Assembly: GCA_947258905.1 (NCBI GenBank)
Contig: CAMYKF010000032.1
Coordinates: 1 to 7,107 of the forward strand
DNA length: 7,107 nucleotides
Reading direction: 5' to 3'
Origin: an uncultured Pirellulaceae bacterium
Lineage (GTDB): Bacteria; Planctomycetota; Planctomycetia; Pirellulales; Pirellulaceae
This document shows positions 7,054 through 7,107 of this stretch, one piece after another (the first letter of the stretch is position 1; every line of letters begins with the position of its first letter). The notes beneath the pieces were generated by a model. It was given only the letters and a program-made list of their open reading frames with translations. It searched no databases and had not been told where the DNA came from. The position numbers and the translations under genes were made by a program.

Positions 7054-7107
7054 TTAGCGGCAGGGCGCAAGCCCTCCGGTATTGCGTGCAGGCTTGTGAT
7101 GCGGCAG
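7054..7107 (+). repeat. 54-bp direct repeat, copy 2, reaching the window edge
   Basis: Identical over 54 bp to 6935-6988; the match runs to the last base of the window, so its true right end is unseen. The hairpin occupies 7055-7080 (AGGGC/GCCCT stem, GCAA loop, bulged C). It is preceded by a run of five T (7051-7055) whose last two bases are the TT that opens the repeat's TTAG. Confidence 0.85.

Noticed and set aside
6935..7107. CRISPR-like reading of the two 54-bp repeats and 65-bp spacer
   Set aside because: Only two copies are seen, the repeat is too long, the 'spacer' contains an inverted relative of the repeat hairpin, and no cas gene is present.

Overview
The window (7,107 bp, GC-rich) holds four protein-coding genes. 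Three are on the minus strand, in transcription order thrC, an addB-like gene, then addA. One, tdk, is on the plus strand. A short non-coding tail at the right edge carries repeats. No rRNA, tRNA, CRISPR array, insertion sequence or phage gene was recognised. The organism is bacterial. The repeat style at the right edge (short GC-rich hairpin elements in an intergenic region, next to a degenerate hexanucleotide tract) and the overall protein character remind me of Planctomycetes of the Pirellula/Rhodopirellula type. That assignment is inference from memory and cannot be proved from this window.

Left half (1-4715, minus strand): a two-gene recombination-repair module. The upstream gene encodes a 946-aa AddB-type protein, with an inactivated helicase-like N-terminus and a C-terminal PD-(D/E)XK nuclease. 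The downstream gene encodes an AddA-type UvrD/Rep superfamily 1 helicase and runs off the left edge after 626 codons. The two overlap by 4 bp (ATGA), and a GGAGG Shine-Dalgarno sits inside the end of addB, so they are probably translationally coupled. Together they would form a helicase-nuclease that resects double-strand breaks for RecA loading.

Middle (4716-4924): a 209-bp gap between addB and thrC. It holds three closely spaced inverted repeats next to the thrC stop, which may act as a terminator or transcript 3' end although no U tract follows. Then thrC (4925-6172, minus strand) encodes threonine synthase. About 106 bp of divergent intergenic sequence separates it from tdk (6279-6875, plus strand), which encodes a thymidine kinase of the E. 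coli/TK1-like type.

Right edge (6876-7107): no gene. It contains a pyrimidine-rich hexamer tract, two identical 54-bp direct repeats 119 bp apart, and between them a related hairpin in the opposite orientation. The three hairpins share one 26-nt plan (TAGCGG, one bulged base, 5-bp stem, GNRA tetraloop, CCGGT) with compensatory changes in the stem. This is the most interesting non-coding signal in the window and looks like a REP/REPIN-type element family.

A second theme is that three of the four proteins appear to have lost the cysteine metal sites typical of their families: the AddB Fe-S cluster, the Tdk zinc site and the ThrC N-terminal cysteine motif. The housekeeping genes are otherwise ordinary.
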